NCBI GenBank assembly: GCA_028829895.1
Contig: CM054181.1
Coordinates: 33,838,259-33,902,258, forward strand
Direction: 5' to 3'
Length of the DNA: 64,000 bases
DNA from: Sinotaia quadrata
Lineage: Eukaryota; Mollusca; Gastropoda; Architaenioglossa; Viviparidae
The position numbers were made by a program, and so were the translations under genes. Below, in pieces: positions 58,957 through 64,000 of this stretch. Under the pieces are notes generated by a model. The model was given only the letters and a program-made list of their open reading frames with translations, was not told where the DNA came from and searched no databases. Every line of letters starts with the position of its first letter. Positions within the stretch are counted from its first letter, which is position 1.

Positions 58957-59151
58957 AAAGCCCTGCCCCGTCCACAAACCATGAGTGACTGGGGGATTGC
59001 ACTGGTAGTCGTGTTTCTGGTGGCGTTGATTGCCATAGCTGCTGCAGTCCTTGTCCGTTTGTTTGGCGTGTATCGCTTGACGACGTGCTTTGCCAGTGAC
59101 GAAGAAAAAGCTGTCCTGACCAAGAATGAACGAGCTAACAATGGATGTCTG
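58957..59151 (+). CDS. Probable first coding exon: synaptotagmin-like signal-anchor segment
   Basis: Exon bounded by a T-rich acceptor TGTCTGTCCAG|AA (AG at 58955-58956) and a strong donor CTG|GTAAGTG at 59151/59152, phase 0. Preferred start is ATG at 58981 in ACCATGA context (good Kozak); in-frame ATGs at 58942/58945 lie before the acceptor. The product has 57 residues: MSDWG, then a hydrophobic helix (about residues 5-28, IALVVVFLVALIAIAAAVLV), RLFGVYRLTTC and an acidic/basic tail SDEEKAVLTKNERANNGCL. A very short luminal N-terminus plus one helix, a cytoplasmic Cys and a charged linker is how synaptotagmin proteins start, and DWG-IAL recalls the SYT12 GWE-helix. Homology is not proven, as such segments are weakly conserved. 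Any single-pass protein is the alternative. Later exons lie beyond the window or at 59876. Confidence 0.6.
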
Positions 59152-59154
59152 GTA

Positions 59155-59715
59155 AGTGAATCGCAGATAGGAGTGGTAAGCACTATGAACTATTCATTTA
59201 GACTCTGTATAAACACAGATAGGAGTGGTAAGCACTATGAACTATTCATTTAGACTCTGTATAAACACAGATAGGAGTGGTAAGCACTATGAACTATTCA
59301 TTTAGACTCTGTATAAACACAGACAGGAGTGGTAAGCACTATGAACTATTCATTTAGACTCTGTATAAACACAGATAGGAGTGGTAAGCACTATGAACTA
59401 TTCATTTAGACTCTGTATAAATACAGATAGGAGTGGTAAGCACTATGAACTGTCCCCCAAAATATTCATTTAGACTCTGTATAAACACAGATAGGAGTGG
59501 TAAGCACTATGAACTATTCATTTAGACTCTGTATAAACACAGATAGGAGTGGTAAGCACTATGAACTATTCATTTAGACTTTGTATAAACACTGATAGGA
59601 GTGGTAAGTACTATGAACTATTCATTTAGACTCTGTATAAACACAGACAGGAGTGGTAAGCACTATGAACTATCACCCAAAATATTCATCTAGACTTTGT
59701 ATAAACACTGATAGG
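59155..59715 (+). repeat. 52-bp minisatellite, about 10.5 copies, starting at the splice donor
   Basis: Core AGATAGGAGTGGTAAGCACT then ATGAACTATTCATTTAGAC. Two units carry a 10-base insert (GTCCCCCAAA/ATCACCCAAA). Every unit contains GTGGTAAGCA, itself a good 5' splice-site match, within bases of the real donor at 59152. Confidence 0.96.
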
Positions 59716-59875
59716 AATTCGTGCTAAAGTTTGTTTGCTTGCTTGTTTGTTTATTTTACGTTAGGGGGGTGGGGGTAGCAGAAATATGTTCGTGTTGTTC
59801 TTGCTAATATGCATCTGACCAATAAATGTAGTTAACTGAGAAACACAAATGCAAATATATTTTCTTTGTTTGCAG

Positions 59876-59959
59876 GAATTTGTAGCGATGTCTCAAATTT
59901 CATATGAACATGTGTATATTTTATTCATGTTTGGAAGTCGGGAGTTGTCTTCTGATTGA
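59876..59959 (+). CDS. Candidate following exon (weak)
   Basis: ATTTTCTTTGTTTGCAG|GAA is an excellent acceptor. In phase 0 with the exon ending at 59151 it continues for 27 codons (EFVAMSQISYEHVYILF...) to TGA at 59957-59959, with AATAAA at 60064-60069. It could be a terminal or alternative exon giving a protein of about 84 residues, or chance. The sequence is not recognised. Confidence 0.2.
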   Translation, partial: EFVAMSQISYEHVYILFMFGSRELSSD

Positions 59960-61254
59960 AGGCTTAATTTTCTTCTGTGCCCACAGTAGTAATACTCTCA
60001 AGTAGTTGAAGAATTGGCATGAAAAAAAATAGGTTGCTTGTTTATTCGGTACGGTGAGTTTAGAATAAAATTATTTCTCCCTTCTAAGAAATTTTGGCCT
60101 GCACTACATGTTTCTGTGATTTTTCATTCCTTATTCTATTTCTGATTCTTCTATGAAATTGCTGTATTTTTGACTAAAGTGTTGATTATGTAGTTGGCTT
60201 ATTTATGTGGAGTATTTATGTAAGCTTAACTAAATTGTATTGATGTTATTCACATGAAATTCTCTAATAATTATTCTAGAGAACTGCATTGGTATATCTT
60301 TTCATTAATTGTATTCTGGAAGTCTTAGGAGATTTGTGATTTAGTCCACCAGTCCTATGTCATTAATTACTGTCGTTCGCCCAAAAACAAACGCATGAAC
60401 AATGCACACATAGAGGTACCTGCCTGCACCTGACAAATCATTAACTCGCACTAATAGGATTACTAAGTGAACATAAGTTTCTTAGGAGATAAGTCTTTCG
60501 TTTGAATATAGGGAAGAAGTGAACATCTTATGCAGATAAGTCACTCCTTTGAATTTAAGAATAAAGTGAACATAAGTGACTTTCCGAGATAGGTCACTCC
60601 CTTGAATTTAAGAATAAAGTGAACATAATTGACTTTCCAAGATAAATGTCTCCTTTGAATTTAAGAATAAAGCTATGTATTTCACTTCATTGGAGTGTAC
60701 CCTTGTCGCTTTTTCCAGATAACGAGACTTTGCTTACAATTCAGACACTATGTTTGATCGTAGTATTGTACTTGTTTTCAAAATTTGTTTTATTAGCTCT
60801 ATCATTCAAGTGTATTATTCTAATCAAAATGCTTTCCAAATGAAGTCTACAGTCAATACGTCGTCAGTTCTGTGACTGCCGCAAGTCGCAAATGACTACA
60901 TTCATTTCAAAACCAACTTCTTATTTGACTAGTGTAGTCAATGAAAAAGCACAATAAAACCAAATGTCTCTTGAAACATCATTTTAATGAGAAATCGTTA
61001 CTGCAGCATGTTAAAGGTCACTCTTAAATGAGAAATGTTCGGAATAAGAGAAATTGATAGATGTGTCAGTTAGAAAGAATAATAATAATAAAACAACGCA
61101 CAATTCCCAACAAACTATCTGGTCGTAAGAATTGTTTTCTTTTGTCATGAGAAAAGGTCTATTAAAACAGAAATGTCTTAGATTTATTTTTAAGAGGGGT
61201 TACAGCACAAAACATATCGAGATGGCATGAGAGATGTACTGAGATACAAAACAC

Positions 61255-61256
<2 letters not shown>
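59960..61256 (+). other. Unique AT-rich sequence
   Basis: A short diverged repeat GAATTTAAGAATAAAGTGAA occurs about four times at 60480-60680. Otherwise nothing recognised. Confidence 0.4.

Positions 61257-61311
<55 letters not shown>
61257..61311 (+). repeat. (GA)n microsatellite
   Basis: About 27 GA dinucleotides. The Ser/Leu minus frame is an artefact. Confidence 0.98.
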
Positions 61312-61314
<3 letters not shown>

Positions 61315-61824
61315 TGGAGATAAAGGGAGCTAGAGCGAGAGATTCCATAAAAAATGCAACCCTCCACCCATCCTAAGGCATCCATCCCCCCATTCCGATC
61401 CAAATTGACACTAATAGAGCCCGGCGGGAACGAGAAGCCAAGCCCGCATTCCAGTCAATACGTCCGTCTTTGCATTTTTCGCTGAGTTTTTTGTTGTTGT
61501 TGTTTTGTTTCCATTTTTGAAGTGCCTACTACACAAGTGAAATATTGAGAGTATTCCAAATCAATTCAGAACACATCAACATAATTTAATATACAGCAAA
61601 TGTAAAGATTTAAGCTTGACTCTAAACAATTACTCGATGAATATCTCTCTATCTCTATTCACATTTTCGTATGATCTATCGAATATATTCTATTGTTCGT
61701 AGCAAATCTCTGTCTGTACAAACCCCATTTATATATTCTCTCCATCCATATGTATGACTTTCCAAGGTAAGTCTCAATCTCACAAAAACTTCGTCTACGC
61801 TTTTATCTCTTCGAAGCATATCTC
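61312..61824 (+). other. Unique sequence
   Basis: A short GC-rich patch (GAGCCCGGCGGGAACGAGAA, 61419-61438) in otherwise AT-rich sequence. No gene recognised. Confidence 0.35.
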
Positions 61825-61890
61825 TATCCATCCATGCATATCTCTATCCATCCAAACATATCTCTATCCATCCATGCATTTCTCTATAGA
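61825..61890 (+). repeat. 20-bp repeat, about 3.3 copies
   Basis: Core CATATCTCTATCCATCCATG. Surrounding 61740-62130 is a looser TCTCTA/TATATTT-rich tract giving a spurious 129-codon frame. Confidence 0.85.
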
Positions 61891-62150
61891 TCCGAAGAGC
61901 ATACATTTATTTACTGCACGTTTCTATATTTGTAAAGCATATTTCGAAATCTCTAAATTATATATTTGCATGTGTCTGCAATATGTCTCAGTTTTTCAGA
62001 AATATGTTTCATATGTCTCGCTTTCTTCTCGCAGGATACTAAGATATATCTCTGTCTTTAAATGCACATTTCTAAAGCATGTCTCTTTGTTTTCGTCCTA
62101 TGGTTCTCATCTTCTAATTTATATTTCTAATGCTCGTCTATAAAGCTTAC

Positions 62151-62851
62151 TGTGATGCCAAAGGCACTTAGTTAATGGATATTATTATAATTAATTAATC
62201 ATCCAAAACTAATTACATGTGATGAGAATCTTAATTTATTTTATTAATGATCCTCCAGCAGACACCACTCGTCTCTCTCACTTGGCGGATATGCGGGCGC
62301 TGTAAATATTTCCTCTCTTCAACAACTTTAAAGACTGTTGCACAATATTCATGTGGAAAACATCTTACTAAAGTAGAAGACAAATCAGTCTTTAATCTAT
62401 ATTTAGCGAGCCCTCATCCACCCACTTTTTTCTCCAACATAAAGTTATTAATATGTGTAAGAAGGTCAAAAATTTCACAATAAATCTATTAAATCAACAA
62501 TCAAATATAATATGATAAATAAAATTAAATAGATTACTTGACATCGATATTTCCATGAAACCACATTCGCATAATTCCTGTTTCACAGTCTTATGCTAAA
62601 ATACAATTCAACAATAACGTCCATACAAATCACAGGATAGTTTTATCAGAAAGCAGAAGTGGAGTTATTAGAGATAAGTGATAATAGTTTGCATTACATC
62701 AGCAATTTCTAGAACATTCTCGACTCGAGTTGTTTATTTCCAACTCAGACACTTTTAAAATACCCTTATAAGGAGTGCCCAAGGTCGGGTTACTCTGACA
62801 ATTTAACAATTTAAATTTTAAAATAGGGATAGACAAATTTACTCTGTCACA
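62151..62851. mobile_element. Solo-LTR-like element, copy B (701 bp), perfect 5-bp TSD
   Basis: Begins TGTGATG and ends TGTCACA (TG...CA), flanked on both sides by CTTAC (62146-62150 and 62852-62856), a perfect 5-bp target-site duplication. Homologous, same orientation, to copy A at 11544-13265; shared blocks include GACACCACTCGTCTCTCTCA, CTTGGCGGATATG and TCAATATGTGTAAGAAGGTC-like sequence. It lacks about 1 kb present in copy A between roughly 62690 and 62720. No internal retrotransposon genes are adjacent, so it is a solo LTR by recombination or a non-autonomous element. Confidence 0.85.
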
Positions 62852-62869
62852 CTTACAATTATATTTAAA

Positions 62870-63640
62870 AAGCATGCTACAGACGTATGTATATCTCTGG
62901 CTTTCAAAAATGTATCTAATTAGGCAAGTCTGTATCTTAAAGCGTGTCTCTAATGCAAATTTATAAATCTCTGACATGTTTTCTACTTTCTCAAACATAC
63001 TTCAAAACAGTCTGAGGTACGTTTGTAAAGCATGTATCAATGTCTCAAAAATATCTCTGTGTCTTAAAAGTATGACTCTAAGACACATCAAATTTCTCAA
63101 AACTTTCTATCAATGAATCAAAGCCTGTCCTTAAGAAATGTTCCTATGCCTCGAAATCTGTCTCTAAGGCACGTATCAATGTTTTTCTAAAAGATTGTCT
63201 CAATATCATGTATATAAAGCTCGATCTCTCAAGCGCATGAGTCAAAAAGTCTCACAAGATGGTCACTAAGTCTGAGTATTCTCTGCAACAAGTTTGAATG
63301 ATTCCAGTGCATGTCTCTTAATTTTGTTTCTAAGTCTGGGTAATCTCTAAGACAAGATTCAATGACTCCAGTATATGTCTCTCAAGGCATGTCTCAAAGA
63401 CAAAGCTTTTTGTTTATTTTTGCTAAAAAGCTTGTGCTAAATCAAGACTCAGTTTATCAAATGTGCCTCAATGTCTCAAACGCATGTATCTAAATGTGTC
63501 AGCAGTATGTCTCAGTGTTTTTACTTTCTTTAATTGGGGTGGTGGCTGCCTCTGGGCCGATTTCACTGTGGTTGTCTCAGAAACATGTCTAAGGCAAGTC
63601 TCAGTGTCTAAAAAAAGTATGTATAATACAAGTGGACATA
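62870..63640 (+). repeat. Degenerate TGTCTC/TCTCAAA tract
   Basis: Irregular recurrence of ATGTCTCTAAG, GTGTCTCAAA and similar words over about 0.75 kb, with no clean period. An ancient minisatellite. The short frames within are compositional. Confidence 0.6.
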
Positions 63641-63744
63641 CTGAACACGTGACGGGTATTGGCGTTCTATAAATAGTGATCACTGATCTTTGTCTTTGTT
63701 ACAAACTGTCCAATGACATTCTCCCAGTTCTGATATATCATGGA

Positions 63745-64000
63745 AAAGGTGGGTCTCGAAGTTTTGTACAATTGTAAGGTTACGACAGGTCTCAAAGCTT
63801 TGTACATTTCTACGGTTATGGTGGGCCTCAAAGTTTTCTACACTTTTAAGATTATAGCAGGTCCCAAAGCTTTGTACATTTCTAAGGTTACGGCGGGTCT
63901 CAAAGCTTTGTATATTTGTACATTTGTAAAGTTACGGCGAGTCTCAAAGCTTAGTACATTTGTATGGTTACGGCAGGTATCAAAGTTTTGTACATTTGCA
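63745..64000 (+). repeat. ~37-bp minisatellite, about 6.5 copies, running off the window
   Basis: Core GTCTCAAAGCTTTGTACATT, then TCTAAGGTTACGGCGG. It continues past the right edge. Confidence 0.93.

Overview
This window looks like nuclear DNA of an invertebrate animal, most plausibly a mollusc or another lophotrochozoan. The reasons are intron-split synaptotagmin exons with GT/AG junctions, decayed LINE fragments, solo-LTR-like elements, AT-rich sequence, and a very high load of microsatellites and minisatellites. It contains no prokaryotic features (no operons, ribosome binding sites or CRISPR). The organism call is an inference; the species cannot be named from the sequence.

Layout. 1-5290: the 3' part of a synaptotagmin-12-like gene on the + strand. 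One exon carries most of C2A (473-786) and two carry C2B (3052-3172 and 4986-5290, with the stop). Splice phases agree across both introns. Both introns are largely tandem repeats. 5291-58900: about 53 kb with no convincing protein gene. It holds some 60 different tandem arrays (units about 22-77 bp), several dinucleotide tracts, a solo-LTR-like element at 11544-13265 inserted inside a minisatellite, a decayed non-LTR retrotransposon 3' end on + (about 47287-47990), and a decayed CR1/L2-type reverse transcriptase fragment on - (about 52470-52975). A CpG-enriched patch at about 35860-36100 is followed by a good splice donor at 36255/36256 and may be the promoter and non-coding first exon of the next gene. 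58957-59151: a probable first coding exon on +, encoding a very short N-terminus, one transmembrane helix and a short cytoplasmic stretch, ending at a strong donor. It is built like the N-terminal exon of a synaptotagmin, so a second synaptotagmin-like gene may lie head-to-tail downstream. 59155-64000: further arrays and a second copy of the LTR family (62151-62851) with a perfect 5-bp target duplication.

How the parts relate. The recognisable function is exocytosis and membrane trafficking (the C2A-C2B tandem). The rest is dominated by tandem-repeat expansion. Repeat arrays sit directly against splice sites at 472 and 59152, and many units carry splice-signal-like motifs (CTAAC, TTTCAG, GGTAAG). 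Long open frames in this window are nearly all products of stop-free repeat units and should not be annotated as genes.
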